Assembly (NCBI RefSeq): GCF_017377775.1
Contig: NZ_JAFVLN010000008.1
Location: 372,001 to 436,000 of the forward strand
Length of the DNA: 64,000 bases
Source: Streptomyces sp. VRA16 Mangrove soil
Lineage (GTDB): Bacteria; Actinomycetota; Actinomycetes; Streptomycetales; Streptomycetaceae
Direction of reading: 5' to 3'
Shown here piece by piece: positions 52,585 through 61,939 of this stretch. The position numbers and the translations under genes were made by a program. Below the pieces are notes generated by a model. That model did not search any database. It was not told where the DNA came from and saw nothing but the letters and a program-made list of their open reading frames with translations. How positions within the stretch are numbered: the first letter of the stretch is position 1; each line of letters begins with the position of its first letter.

Positions 52585-53666
52585 CCGGGTCATCGCTCCC
52601 GCCGCACGACATGCCCCTGGACACCGTCCTGGTGACCGGGCCGACCGGGCTGCTCGGCCACGCCCTGGTGACCGCGCTGCTCGAACGCGGCACCGAGGTG
52701 CGGGCCCTGGTCCGTGACGAGCACCGGGCCCGGCAGGTGCTGCCCGACCGCCCCGGGCTCCGCCTCGTGCCCGGCGACGTCACCGACGTCTCCGGATTCG
52801 CCTCCCGGCTGCGCGGCTGCGACGCCGTGTTCCACCTGGCGGCGTACTTCCGCGAGTACTACCAGCCGCACGCCGACGTCGATCTGCTGATGCGCACCAA
52901 CGTCCGGGCCGTGCACGAACTGCTGCACGCCGCCGCCGAGACCGGCGTACCGACCGTCGTGCACACCAGCTCCACCGGCGCCCTCGCCCCTGACCCCGCC
53001 CGCGGCCCCGCCGACGAGGACACCCCCAACGGATCCGCCGACCAGCGCCACGCCTACCGGGCCAGCAAGGTCAGGGCCGAGCAGGTGGTCGCCGACTTCA
53101 CCGCCCGCTACGCCGAGCACGGCGTCCGGGTCCCGATGGTGCTGCCCGGCTGGATGTGGGGGCCGGGCGACTCGGGCCCCACGTCGGCGGGCCGGCTGTT
53201 CCTCGCCGTCGCCACGGGCCAGGTGCGGGCGCTGCCCCGCGTCGGCAACCATCTGGTGGACGCCCGCGACGTGGCGGACGCCCTGGTCGCCGCCGCCCTG
53301 CGCGGCCGTCCGGGCCGGCGCTACATCGCCGCGGGCCGCTGGCACACCCTGGCCGAGATCAGCGCGGGCATCGTGCGCGCCGCCGGGTCCGGCACCGTGC
53401 CGCGGCAGATCCCCGCCGGCACCGCGCTGGGCCTGGCCGCCCTGGCCGAGACCGCCGCCCGGTTCAGCGGCAGAACGCCGGTGGCCACCCGCACCGGGAT
53501 CCGCACCCTGATGGAGGGCCACCACGCACGGTTCTCCTCCACCCGCGCGACCCGCGAACTGGGCGTCACCTTCCGGCCGTTGCACCAGACCCTCGCCGAC
53601 CAGGCCGCGTGGCACCGCGTCCGGGGACAGCTGCCCCTGGACGCGGCCCCGGCCGGGAGGCGGTGA
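52581..53666 (+). CDS. NAD(P)-dependent epimerase/reductase (dihydroflavonol reductase-like SDR)
   Basis: A 361-residue extended short-chain dehydrogenase. Cofactor motif VLVTGPTGLLGHALV, catalytic TSSTGALAP with Ser, and YRASKVRAEQ giving Tyr and Lys of the YxxxK triad. Sequence features (FHLAAYF, VLPGWMWGPGD, NHLVDARDVADALV) are those of the dihydroflavonol/hopanoid-associated sugar epimerase branch. It overlaps the 60-residue gene in ATGA. A ketoreductase is expected in butyrolactone synthesis, but the known ones are smaller SDRs, so its exact step is open. Confidence 0.87.
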   Translation: MTGSSLPPHDMPLDTVLVTGPTGLLGHALVTALLERGTEVRALVRDEHRARQVLPDRPGLRLVPGDVTDVSGFASRLRGCDAVFHLAAYFREYYQPHADVDLLMRTNVRAVHELLHAAAETGVPTVVHTSSTGALAPDPARGPADEDTPNGSADQRHAYRASKVRAEQVVADFTARYAEHGVRVPMVLPGWMWGPGDSGPTSAGRLFLAVATGQVRALPRVGNHLVDARDVADALVAAALRGRPGRRYIAAGRWHTLAEISAGIVRAAGSGTVPRQIPAGTALGLAALAETAARFSGRTPVATRTGIRTLMEGHHARFSSTRATRELGVTFRPLHQTLADQAAWHRVRGQLPLDAAPAGRR

Positions 53667-55915
53667 CCGTGCTCAGCTCGTTCGCGCGGGCCGCGGTGGC
53701 CAGGCCCCGTCTGGTACTCCTCGCCGCGCTGGCCTTCGTCGTCCTGTCCGCCGTCTTCGGCGGCGGCGCCGCCGACCGGCTGCGGGCCGGGCAGGGCACC
53801 GAGAACCCGGCCGCGCCCTCGGCCCGCGCCGCCGACGTCCTGGAGGAGCACTTCCCCTCCAGCCGCCCCAACTTCGTGCTGCTCGCCCACGGCGCGCACG
53901 GCGTCAACGACCGCCGTGCCGCCCGCGAGGGCCTGCTCCTCGCCGACCGGCTCGCCTACGAGGACTCCGTCAGCGGTGTCGTCTCGTACTGGCAGACCGG
54001 CTCGGACGCCCTGAAGTCGAAGGACGGCAAGGACGCGCTGATCATCGCCCATCTGGACGGCGACGAGGCCGCGGTCGGCCGGGCCGCGCACCGGCTCGCC
54101 CAGTCCTATCGGGGCGAGCACGGCCCGCTCACCGTCCGGGCCGGCGGCACCGGCGAGGTCCTCAACACGGTCGAGCGGACCATCGCCGAGGACCTGGTCA
54201 CCTCCGAGCTGATCGCGCTGCCGCTCACCCTGGCCATCCTGGTCCTCGTCTTCCGCAGCGCCGTGTCCGCGCTGCTCCCGCTGGCCGTCGGGGCCGTCGC
54301 CATCACCGGCACCAACCTGGTGCTGTGGGTGATCGCCGGATACACCGACGTGTCGGTGTTCGCGCAGAGCCTGACCACCGCGCTCGGCCTCGGACTCGCC
54401 ATCGACTACGCGCTGTTGATGCTGCGCCGGTTCCGCGACGAGCGGGCCGCCGGTGCCGACGTGCCGACGGCGGTCGCGACGATGCTGCGCACCGCGGGCC
54501 GCACCGTGGCCTTCTCCGCGCTGACCGTCTCCGTGGCGCTCGCCGCCCTGCTGCTGTTCCCCCTGTTCTTCCTGCGTTCCTTCGCGTACGCCGGTGTCTC
54601 GGTGGTGCTGCTCGCCGCGGCCGCCGCCCTGGTGGTGCTGCCGGCGCTGCTCGTGGTGCTCGGCCCGCGGGTGGACGCCCTGGACGTGACCCGTCCGCTG
54701 CGCAGGCTGCTGCCGGCCGGGGGCGGCCACACGTTCTGGGCGCGGCTGACCACGACGGTGAGCGGCCGCGCCCCGCTCTTCGCGGCCGGGTCGCTGCTGC
54801 TGCTCGTGGCGCTGGGACTGCCGTTCCTCGGCGCCCGGTTCGGCATGGCCGACGACCGCCAGCTGCCCGCGACGGCCGAGCCCCGCACGGTCCAGCAGAC
54901 CGTCAGGGACCGGTTCGACGGCAGCGAGACCGCGGCGATCGACGTCCTGGTGAGCGGCGCGGACCTGCGGCACGTCGCGGGCTACGCGCGGCAGGTGTCG
55001 GCGCTGCCCGACGTCGCCGAAGTACGCACCCCCGCGGGCGTGTTCAGCCAGGGCCGGCGCACCGAACCGCGGACCCCGGTCGACGCCCTGCGCGAGTCGG
55101 GCTCCCGGGCCTGGGTGCAGGTGGTGCCCGTGGACGGAGTGGAGACGGTGTCGCCGCGCAGCCAGGAGCTGGTGCGGGCGATCCGGCGGATCGACAGCCA
55201 GGTCGACGCCGAGCCCGCGGGGCAGGCCGCCGAACTCGTCGACACGCAGGAGGCCATCGGCGACCGGCTCCCCGCGGCCCTCGCCCTGATCGTCGTGACG
55301 ACCCTGCTGCTGGTCTTCCTGCTGACCGGGAGTGTGCTCGTCCCGGTGCAGGCGGTGCTCCTGAACGCGCTCAGCCTCACCGCGATGTTCGGCTCGGTCG
55401 TCTGGGTGTTCCAGGACGGCCATCTCTCCGGACTGCTCGGCTTCACCCCGACGGGGTTCGTGGACACCGCCCTGCCGGTGCTGATGTTCTGCCTGGCCTT
55501 CGGACTCTCCATGGACTACGGGGTGTTCCTGCTCGCCCGGATGAAGGAGGAGTACGACCGCGGCGGCGACCATCTGCGCGCCGTGCAACTGGGCGTGCGC
55601 CGCACCGGGGGCATCGTCACCGCCGCCGCGCTGATCCTCTCCGTGGTGCTGGTCTCGATCGGCTACTCGCGGATCACCAACACGATGGTGCTCGGCCTGG
55701 GGGTGGCCCTGGCCGTCCTCGTCGACGCGACCGTCGTGCGATGCCTGCTGGTCCCCTCGGTGATGACGCTGACCGGCCGGGCCACATGGTGGGCCCCTGC
55801 GCCCCTGCGGCGGTTCCAGCGCCGGTTCGGCATCCGCGAGGAGTCCGGGCCGCGGCCCGCCGACGCCCCGGGTCCGCTCGGCTCCCAGGAGGTGCGTCAT
55901 GCTGCGGCGCGCTAG
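53663..55915 (+). CDS. MMPL-family (RND-type) exporter 1
   Basis: A 750-residue membrane transporter with the MMPL layout: one N-terminal helix, an external domain (about 40-175), five or six helices (about 180-370) with GLGLAIDYALLMLRRFRDE, a second external domain (about 395-535), and a further helical block with AFGLSMDYGVFLLARMKEEYDR and LVDATVVRCLLVPSVM. The repeated Asp-Tyr pairs in the membrane are the proton relay of MmpL proteins. GTG 53663 overlaps the reductase stop in GTGA. Likely exports a lipid-like or hydrophobic product of the operon. Confidence 0.92.
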   Translation: MTVLSSFARAAVARPRLVLLAALAFVVLSAVFGGGAADRLRAGQGTENPAAPSARAADVLEEHFPSSRPNFVLLAHGAHGVNDRRAAREGLLLADRLAYEDSVSGVVSYWQTGSDALKSKDGKDALIIAHLDGDEAAVGRAAHRLAQSYRGEHGPLTVRAGGTGEVLNTVERTIAEDLVTSELIALPLTLAILVLVFRSAVSALLPLAVGAVAITGTNLVLWVIAGYTDVSVFAQSLTTALGLGLAIDYALLMLRRFRDERAAGADVPTAVATMLRTAGRTVAFSALTVSVALAALLLFPLFFLRSFAYAGVSVVLLAAAAALVVLPALLVVLGPRVDALDVTRPLRRLLPAGGGHTFWARLTTTVSGRAPLFAAGSLLLLVALGLPFLGARFGMADDRQLPATAEPRTVQQTVRDRFDGSETAAIDVLVSGADLRHVAGYARQVSALPDVAEVRTPAGVFSQGRRTEPRTPVDALRESGSRAWVQVVPVDGVETVSPRSQELVRAIRRIDSQVDAEPAGQAAELVDTQEAIGDRLPAALALIVVTTLLLVFLLTGSVLVPVQAVLLNALSLTAMFGSVVWVFQDGHLSGLLGFTPTGFVDTALPVLMFCLAFGLSMDYGVFLLARMKEEYDRGGDHLRAVQLGVRRTGGIVTAAALILSVVLVSIGYSRITNTMVLGLGVALAVLVDATVVRCLLVPSVMTLTGRATWWAPAPLRRFQRRFGIREESGPRPADAPGPLGSQEVRHAAAR

Positions 55916-57050
55916 ATTCCGCGGTGTTCTCGGTGTCCTCGGGGCGCTGCTCGCCCTGGCCGCCCTGCCGGTGCTCGGCGCTCTGGGCCGGGACGGCGCC
56001 GCCACCGCGTCGGCGGCGGCCGCGCCCGATCCGGCCGCGGCCCGCCGGGCCACCGCCGCCCGGCTCGCCGCCGAGGACATCGCCGACATCCCGGTGCGGT
56101 TCCGCGTCGTCAACCGCAACCGCTCAGGGCTGGCCTGCAACACCGACGGCAGGACGTACACGATCCGCGGCCATCTCACCGCGCCCGCACGCCTGTTGGC
56201 CGGGACGTCGGCCCCGGCGGTCACCTTCTACCAGCACGGTCTGGCGGCCGGCGAGTGGTACTGGCGCATCGACGTGCCCGGCTACCACCACAGCGAGGAG
56301 CTGGCCCGGCGCGGCCACGCCTCGCTCACCATCGACCGGCTCGGCTACGGCGCCAGCGACAAGCCCGACGGCCGCGCGCTGTGCCTGGGCGGCGACGCCG
56401 ACATGACGCACCAGATCGTCCAGCAGCTCAGGGCGGGCACGTACCGCGCCGAACGCGCCGAGCCGGTGCGCTTCGACGACGTGGTGCTCGCCGGACACGA
56501 CCGGGGGGCGCAGATCGCCGAGATCGCCGCGTACTCGTTCCGGGACGTGGACGGCCTGGTGCTGACCGGCTGGAGCGACAGCGGGCTCACCGACGAGGAC
56601 GACGCCCGGTTCTTCGCCGCGCTCACCTCGTGCATGCAGGGCGGGGTGCCCGCAGGATCCGGCCGCGGCGCCGGGGGCTACACCCATTTCGACGTCGGCG
56701 CCCGGGACTTCGTGCGGGGCAACGCCGCCGCCCCCGACCGGCGGGCCCTCGCCGTGGCGAAGGACCTGCAGAGCCGCCACCCGTGCGGGGTCCAGGTCTC
56801 CCAGCTGGAGGGCGTCCTCGTCGACACCCGCAGGCTGCCGGAGATCGAGGTGCCGGTCGCGCTCGTGTACGGCGCCGAGGACCGCCGCGTGCGCGGCGGC
56901 GAAGCGCACCGCGCCCGGTTCACGGGAGCCTCCGGCACCGACCTGCTCACGGTGGCCGGCGCGGGCCACTTCCTCGGGGTGGAACACGGCGCGCGGCAGG
57001 TGCAGGACTTCATCGCCTCCTGGCTGGACGAGAAGGGATTCGACCGGTGA
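55899..57050 (+). CDS. Exported alpha/beta hydrolase 1, Asp at the nucleophile position
   Basis: A 383-residue protein with an N-terminal signal or anchor (VLGVLGALLALAALPVLGALG, then ATASAAAAP) and an alpha/beta hydrolase fold. The nucleophile elbow is LAGHDRGAQ with Asp201 where its neighbour has Ser; Asp is used by epoxide hydrolases and haloalkane dehalogenases (GHDWG). Other candidates are Asp in YGAEDRR and His in AGHFLG. ATG 55899 overlaps the MMPL gene by 17 bases and follows AGGAGG. Four Cys (CNTDG, LCLGG, SCMQ, PCGV) are shared with the paralog, suggesting disulfides outside the cell. Confidence 0.82.
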   Translation: MLRRARFRGVLGVLGALLALAALPVLGALGRDGAATASAAAAPDPAAARRATAARLAAEDIADIPVRFRVVNRNRSGLACNTDGRTYTIRGHLTAPARLLAGTSAPAVTFYQHGLAAGEWYWRIDVPGYHHSEELARRGHASLTIDRLGYGASDKPDGRALCLGGDADMTHQIVQQLRAGTYRAERAEPVRFDDVVLAGHDRGAQIAEIAAYSFRDVDGLVLTGWSDSGLTDEDDARFFAALTSCMQGGVPAGSGRGAGGYTHFDVGARDFVRGNAAAPDRRALAVAKDLQSRHPCGVQVSQLEGVLVDTRRLPEIEVPVALVYGAEDRRVRGGEAHRARFTGASGTDLLTVAGAGHFLGVEHGARQVQDFIASWLDEKGFDR

Positions 57051-58192
57051 CACGCAGTTCCGTACCGGCGCGGGCCGGTGTGCTCGCCGCCGCGCTGGCC
57101 CTGGTCGCCGCCGCGTTCCCGGGCGCGGTCGCGCTCGCGGGAACGCCGCAGGACCGTACGGCGCGGCCCACGGCCGCGGCGGCGCGGCCCGCGCCCGCCG
57201 CCGGACGGCCGGCGCAGCGCATCGTCGACGTCCCCGTCGCGTTCGAGGTGCGCAACCTCAACCGGACCGACAGCCAGTGCACCAGCGACGGCAAGAAGTA
57301 CACGATCCGTGGCCATCTGACGGGCCCCGAAAGGGAGTTGAGGCCGCGCGGCGGCAAGCGCCCGCCGGTCACCCTGTACGTGCACGGCACCAACACCGGC
57401 GAGTGGATCTGGCGCCTCGGCGTCGAAGGCCGCGATTACACACGGGAGTTGGCCGAGCGCGGGCACGTCTCGCTCACCATCGACCGGCTCGGCTACGGCG
57501 CCAGCGACATCCCGGACGGCTTCGACTCGTGCAGCGGCGCCCATGCCGACATCGCGCACCAGATCGTCGAACGGCTCAAGCGGGGGTCGTACGACGTCGA
57601 GGGCGCCGAACCGGTCCGGTTCGGCAAGGTGTTCCTCGGCGGCCACTCCAGTGGCGCCCTGGTCGCGGAGACCGTCGCCGCCTCGTTCGGCGACGTCGAC
57701 GGCCTGGTCCTCACCGGGTGGGCCGCGGTCGGCGTCACCGGGGAGACCAACCGCCGCTTCCTGGCGGCCTATTCGGTCTGCCAGAAGGGCGGCGAGCCGA
57801 AGCGGAAGGCCGGCGACCCCCGGGGGTACGTGCACTTCGACCCGGTCCGCGAGGACTTCCTGGCCGGCGGGCTCGGACCCGACGCGGATCCCGCGGTGAC
57901 CCGCGCGATCACGGGGCTGTGGCCGCGCAACCCCTGCGGGGTGATGGCCTCCGAGCCCGCGGGGATCCTCACCGACCTGCGGCTGATCGGCCGCATCAAG
58001 GCTCCGGTGTTCCTCGCCTTCGGCGCGAAGGACGTCCTGCGCCAGGGGGTCGAGCGCTACCCCGCCCTGTTCACCGCGAGCACGGACGTGCGCTCCCTGA
58101 CCCTGGCGCGCTCCGGCCACTTCGTGACCGTCGACAAGGACGCGCCGCTGCTCTACGACGCCGTGGACCGCTGGCTGGACAGCAAGAGCTGA
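57047..58192 (+). CDS. Exported alpha/beta hydrolase 2, Ser nucleophile
   Basis: A 381-residue paralog of the preceding protein, with signal peptide (GVLAAALALVAAAFPGAVALA-G) and Ala/Pro linker. The nucleophile elbow is LGGHSSGALVAE with Ser201; the acid is in FGAKDVLR and His in SGHFVTVD, giving a standard Ser-Asp-His triad of an esterase or lipase-like enzyme. The shared stretches SLTIDRLGYGASD, AEPVRF and FDVDGLVLTGW-type motif show gene duplication. GTG 57047 overlaps the previous stop in GTGA. Acts outside the membrane, perhaps trimming or acylating the exported product. Confidence 0.85.
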   Translation: MTRSSVPARAGVLAAALALVAAAFPGAVALAGTPQDRTARPTAAAARPAPAAGRPAQRIVDVPVAFEVRNLNRTDSQCTSDGKKYTIRGHLTGPERELRPRGGKRPPVTLYVHGTNTGEWIWRLGVEGRDYTRELAERGHVSLTIDRLGYGASDIPDGFDSCSGAHADIAHQIVERLKRGSYDVEGAEPVRFGKVFLGGHSSGALVAETVAASFGDVDGLVLTGWAAVGVTGETNRRFLAAYSVCQKGGEPKRKAGDPRGYVHFDPVREDFLAGGLGPDADPAVTRAITGLWPRNPCGVMASEPAGILTDLRLIGRIKAPVFLAFGAKDVLRQGVERYPALFTASTDVRSLTLARSGHFVTVDKDAPLLYDAVDRWLDSKS

Positions 58193-58234
58193 CACCCCGA
58201 CCCGCCCCTCCCCCCAGAAGAAAGGCATCAGACA

Positions 58235-60475
58235 GTGGCAACCACCCCCACCCCATCGACGGCGGAGCGGGGGCCGACAGCGTCCCGCGGTCCGGCGTCC
58301 GCCGAGGACACGGCGCTGCACCGGCTCGGCGGACGGATCGCCCGCCGCCCCCGGCTGGTGATCTGGCTGAGCGTGCTGCTCACCGTCGTCGGTCTCGCGC
58401 TGGCCGCGGGCGCCATGGACCGGCTGGTGCTCAGCCGGTTCGAGAGCCCGGGATCCGAGTCGCTCGACACCCGGGCCGTCCTGGCCCGCGAGTTCGACAG
58501 CGGCACCCCGAGCGTGCTGCTCCTGGTCACCGCCAGGAACGGCGATGTCGACTCCGCGGCCGTCACGACGGCCGGCCGTGACCTGGAGCTGGAGCTCGCC
58601 GACCAGAAGGGCGTGGCGGAGACCGCCTCCTACTGGTCGCGCGGCAAGTCACCGGTGATGCGCTCCGAGAACGGCCGGCAGGCGCTGGTGATCGCGCGGA
58701 TGTCCGGCACGGTGACCGAGGCCAGGACCCGGCTCGCCGAGTTCGCCCCGGACTTCGCCCGTTCCGACGCGACGGTGAAGGTCGAGGTCGGCGGCGGTGA
58801 CGAGGTGTTCCGGCAGGCCGCGGAGCAGGCCCGCACGGACTTCCTGCGCGCGGAGATGATCGTCTTCCCGCTGGTGCTGCTGTTGCTGGCCTTCATCTAC
58901 CGGCGCTTCAACGCGGCGCTGCTCACCCTCGGCATGGGCCTGTTCTCGGTGATCATGACGCTGGCGCTGATGCGTCTGCTCACGTCCTTCACCGACGTCT
59001 CCACGTTCGCGGCCAACCTCACCCTGGTGATGGGCATCGGCCTCGGCGTCGACTACAGCCTGTTCGTGATCAGCAGGTTCCGCGAGGAGCTGGCCGCGGG
59101 CCACGAGCCGGCCGAGGCGACCCGGCGCGCGGTCGGCCGGGCGGGCCGCACGGTGGCGTTCAGCGGTCTCACCGTCATCGTGTCGCTGGCCTGTCTGCTG
59201 CTCTTCCCGTTCCCGTTCCTGCGGTCCTTCGCCTACTCGGGCATCGCGGTCGTGCTCACCTCGGTCTTCGCGGCGCTGGTCATCCTGCCCGCCGCCCTGG
59301 CCCGGCTCGGCCACCGCGTCCGGCGCAAGAAGCCCGCGCCCGCGGGTGACACGGGCTGGTGGCACACCACCGCGCTGCGCATGATGCGCCGCCCGCTGGC
59401 GTACGGCATTCCGGCCCTGGCCGTGCTGCTCGCCCTGGCCGCGCCCACCCTGGGCATCTCCTTCGGCACCCCGGACGACCGGGTGCTGCCCGCGGAGGTG
59501 TCGAGCCGGGTGGTCCAGGACCAGATCCGCTCGGGCTTCGCCGCCGAGGAGATGGACGCCGTCCAGGTGCTGCGGCCCGGCCTGCCGGGCGACGCGTCGG
59601 GGCGGGACGAGATCGACGCGACCGCGGTGAAGCTGTCGCGGGTGCCCGGTGTCCAGCAGGTCGACGCGCTCACCGGCAGCTACGCCGACGGGCGCCGCGT
59701 CCTGGAACCGAACGACAGCGCCGAGCGGTTCGCCTCCGGCCGGGACACCTGGTTCTCGGTCGTCGCCTCCCAGGACGCGCTCGGCGCCGACCCGGACCGG
59801 GTGATCTCCGACGTCCGGGCCGCCTTCGGCGACGACGAGGTGAAGGTGGGCGGCTACCCGGCCGAGCTGAGCGACTTCCGCTCGGTCCTCGTGGAGCGGC
59901 TGCCGCTGGTCCTGGGTCTTGTCCTGCTCGTCACCTTCGTCATCCTGTTCCTGATGACGGGCAGTGTGCTGCTCCCCGCCAAGGCCATGGTGCTCAACGC
60001 CCTGAGCATGGCGGTGATGTTCGGCGCCCTGGTCTGGGTCTTCCAGGACGGGCATCTCTCCGGCGCGCTCGGCTTCACCTCCACCGGAACGCTGGAGCCG
60101 AGCATCCCGATCCTGATGTTCTGCACCGCGTTCGGGCTCTCCATGGACTACGAGGTGTTCATGCTGTCGCGGATCAAGGAGGAGTACGACCGTACCGGCG
60201 ACAACACGGCCGCGGTCGCCGCGGGCCTGGAGCGCAGCGGCCCGCTGATCACCTCGGCCGCCGTGATCCTCGCCGCGTCGTTCGCGACGTACGCGTCCTC
60301 GGGCATCGTCTATCTCAAGATGCTGGGCCTGGGCATGGTGGTGGTCATCCTCGTCGACGCCACCCTCATCCGGGCCGTCCTGGTCCCCGTCCTGATGCGG
60401 CTCGCGGGCCGCGGCAACTGGTGGGCCCCGGCGCCGCTGCGCAGGCTGCACGCCCGGTTCGGCATCGCCGAGTAA
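58235..60475 (+). CDS. MMPL-family (RND-type) exporter 2
   Basis: A 746-residue MMPL transporter homologous to the one at 53663. The N-terminal 30 residues are polar, then RLVIWLSVLLTVVGLALAAG, the first external domain, helices with GIGLGVDYSLFVISRFREEL, a second external domain (about 405-550) and AFGLSMDYEVFMLSRIKEEYDR. GTG 58235 follows AAGAAAGG. It lies 42 bases after the hydrolase pair, so all are likely one transcript. Two MMPL proteins may form a heteromer or handle different products. Confidence 0.92.
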   Translation: MATTPTPSTAERGPTASRGPASAEDTALHRLGGRIARRPRLVIWLSVLLTVVGLALAAGAMDRLVLSRFESPGSESLDTRAVLAREFDSGTPSVLLLVTARNGDVDSAAVTTAGRDLELELADQKGVAETASYWSRGKSPVMRSENGRQALVIARMSGTVTEARTRLAEFAPDFARSDATVKVEVGGGDEVFRQAAEQARTDFLRAEMIVFPLVLLLLAFIYRRFNAALLTLGMGLFSVIMTLALMRLLTSFTDVSTFAANLTLVMGIGLGVDYSLFVISRFREELAAGHEPAEATRRAVGRAGRTVAFSGLTVIVSLACLLLFPFPFLRSFAYSGIAVVLTSVFAALVILPAALARLGHRVRRKKPAPAGDTGWWHTTALRMMRRPLAYGIPALAVLLALAAPTLGISFGTPDDRVLPAEVSSRVVQDQIRSGFAAEEMDAVQVLRPGLPGDASGRDEIDATAVKLSRVPGVQQVDALTGSYADGRRVLEPNDSAERFASGRDTWFSVVASQDALGADPDRVISDVRAAFGDDEVKVGGYPAELSDFRSVLVERLPLVLGLVLLVTFVILFLMTGSVLLPAKAMVLNALSMAVMFGALVWVFQDGHLSGALGFTSTGTLEPSIPILMFCTAFGLSMDYEVFMLSRIKEEYDRTGDNTAAVAAGLERSGPLITSAAVILAASFATYASSGIVYLKMLGLGMVVVILVDATLIRAVLVPVLMRLAGRGNWWAPAPLRRLHARFGIAE

Positions 60476-60491
60476 GGAAGAGGCAACCCCC

Positions 60492-61793
60492 ATGCTGGGA
60501 TTCGGCCTGTACGCGGCCATGGTGGCGGGCTCCGCGCTCTTCCACTTCTATCTGTGGGTCCGGCTGGTGCGGGACACCACGCGGGCCGGCACCCGGTCCC
60601 GCCGGGTGGGCACCGGCGCGGTCATCTGCTCGGCGGTCCTCGCCCCGGCCACCCGCATCCTGCTCCCGTTCCTCGGTCCGGACGACGGGGCGTGGCTGGC
60701 CTGGCCCGGCTATCTGCTGATCGCCGTCCTGCTGTATCTGCTCACCGGCCTGGTCCTGGCGGAACTGCCGCGGGCCTGGGCGGCGTCGCGGATCCGCCGG
60801 GCCGAGCGGGCGGCGGGCGGGGCCGGCGTACCGGAGCCGCTGCCCACCGAGGCGGTGCCGGCCGCGGCGGGCGCCGGCCCGGCGGTCGCCGCACCTCCGG
60901 CCGCACCTCCGGCCGCGGCGCCGGCGGCGCCGGAGCCACCGGTGCGGCACATCGACCGGCGGCTGTTCCTGGGCCGCACGGTCGGCGCCGTCGTCGGCAC
61001 CGCCGCGCTGGGCACGGTGGGCTACGGGGTGTCGAGCGCGCTCGGCGACCCGCTGGTCAAGCGGGTGCCGATCAGGCTGGCCAAGCTGGATCCACGCGCC
61101 GCGGGCCTGCGGATCGCCGTGGTCAGCGATCTTCATCTGGGCCCGATGCTGGGCCGTGCGCACACCGAGCGCGTGGTGCGGATGGTGAACGGGCTCGAAC
61201 CCGACCTGGTGGCGATCGTCGGCGACCTCGCGGACGGCACCAGCGCCCAGCTGGGCCCGGCCGTCACCCCGTTCCGTTCGCTGGAGTCCCGCTACGGGAG
61301 CTTCTTCGTGACCGGCAACCACGAGTACTTCTACGACGACGTCTCGGGCTGGGTGGACGAGGTGCGCGGTCTTGGCGTGCGCCCGCTGCTGAACGAGCGG
61401 GTGGAGATCGTGCACAACGGGGTCGCCGTGGACCTCGCGGGCGTCGAGGACGTCACGGGCGAGGAGCACGGCCGGGGCCCGGACTTCGACCGCGCCCTCG
61501 CCGGGAGGGACGCGTCACGCCCGGTGGTGCTCCTGGCCCACCAGCCGGTCCTGGCCGACGAGGCGTCCCGGCACGGCGTCGACCTTCAGCTGTCGGGCCA
61601 CACCCACGGCGGCCAGATGGCGCCGCTCTCGGCGGTGGCGGCCCTGTCCAACCCGGTCCTGGCCGGCCTCGGCACGGTGGGCGACACCCAGCTCTACGTC
61701 ACCCGCGGCACGGGTTTCTTCGGCCCCCCGGTCCGCGTCGGCGCACCCCCGGACATCAGCCTCCTGGAACTCCACCCACCCAAGACCACCTGA
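60492..61793 (+). CDS. Membrane-anchored metallophosphoesterase
   Basis: A 433-residue protein. The N-terminal region has about three membrane helices (1-25, 40-58, 70-92), then an Ala/Pro linker (about 110-150), a fourth helix (TVGAVVGTAALGTVGYGV) and an outward calcineurin-like phosphoesterase domain (about 195-430) with all metal-binding blocks: VVSDLHLG, VGDLADG, TGNHEYF, LLAHQP and LSGHTHGGQ. This is the YkuE/UDP-diacylglucosamine-type branch. It starts 17 bases after MMPL 2, so it can be co-transcribed, but similar genes occur beside tRNA-Lys in other Streptomyces, so it may predate the operon. Confidence 0.88.
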   Translation: MLGFGLYAAMVAGSALFHFYLWVRLVRDTTRAGTRSRRVGTGAVICSAVLAPATRILLPFLGPDDGAWLAWPGYLLIAVLLYLLTGLVLAELPRAWAASRIRRAERAAGGAGVPEPLPTEAVPAAAGAGPAVAAPPAAPPAAAPAAPEPPVRHIDRRLFLGRTVGAVVGTAALGTVGYGVSSALGDPLVKRVPIRLAKLDPRAAGLRIAVVSDLHLGPMLGRAHTERVVRMVNGLEPDLVAIVGDLADGTSAQLGPAVTPFRSLESRYGSFFVTGNHEYFYDDVSGWVDEVRGLGVRPLLNERVEIVHNGVAVDLAGVEDVTGEEHGRGPDFDRALAGRDASRPVVLLAHQPVLADEASRHGVDLQLSGHTHGGQMAPLSAVAALSNPVLAGLGTVGDTQLYVTRGTGFFGPPVRVGAPPDISLLELHPPKTT

Positions 61794-61805
61794 CCCACGC
61801 CCCCC

Positions 61806-61838
61806 GAAGGCCCTCACCGCACCCCGGTGGGGGCCTTC
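61806..61838 (+). terminator. Terminator after the metallophosphoesterase gene
   Basis: GAAGGCCCTCACCG (61806-61819) pairs with CGGTGGGGGCCTTC (61825-61838) with one G-T pair and a five-base loop, followed by CCTTTCC. Confidence 0.88.
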
Positions 61839-61901
61839 CCTTTCCGGCGCCCCCCGGCCCCTCGACGCCGAAGCCAACCACCACCGACATCCAGACACGA
61901 C

Positions 61902-61931
61902 GAAAGCCCCCCACCGAAGTGGAGGGCCTTC
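61902..61931 (-). terminator. Terminator after tRNA-Lys copy 2
   Basis: GAAAGCCCCCCAC (61902-61914) pairs with GTGGAGGGCCTTC (61919-61931) with mismatches; on the minus strand it directly follows the tRNA. Confidence 0.8.
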
Positions 61932-61939
61932 ACCTACTG

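Noticed and set aside
53321..56224. A minus-strand open frame of about 970 codons opposite the MMPL gene
   Set aside because: Composition is Arg/Gly/Gln/His-rich and featureless; the opposite strand encodes a complete MMPL transporter.
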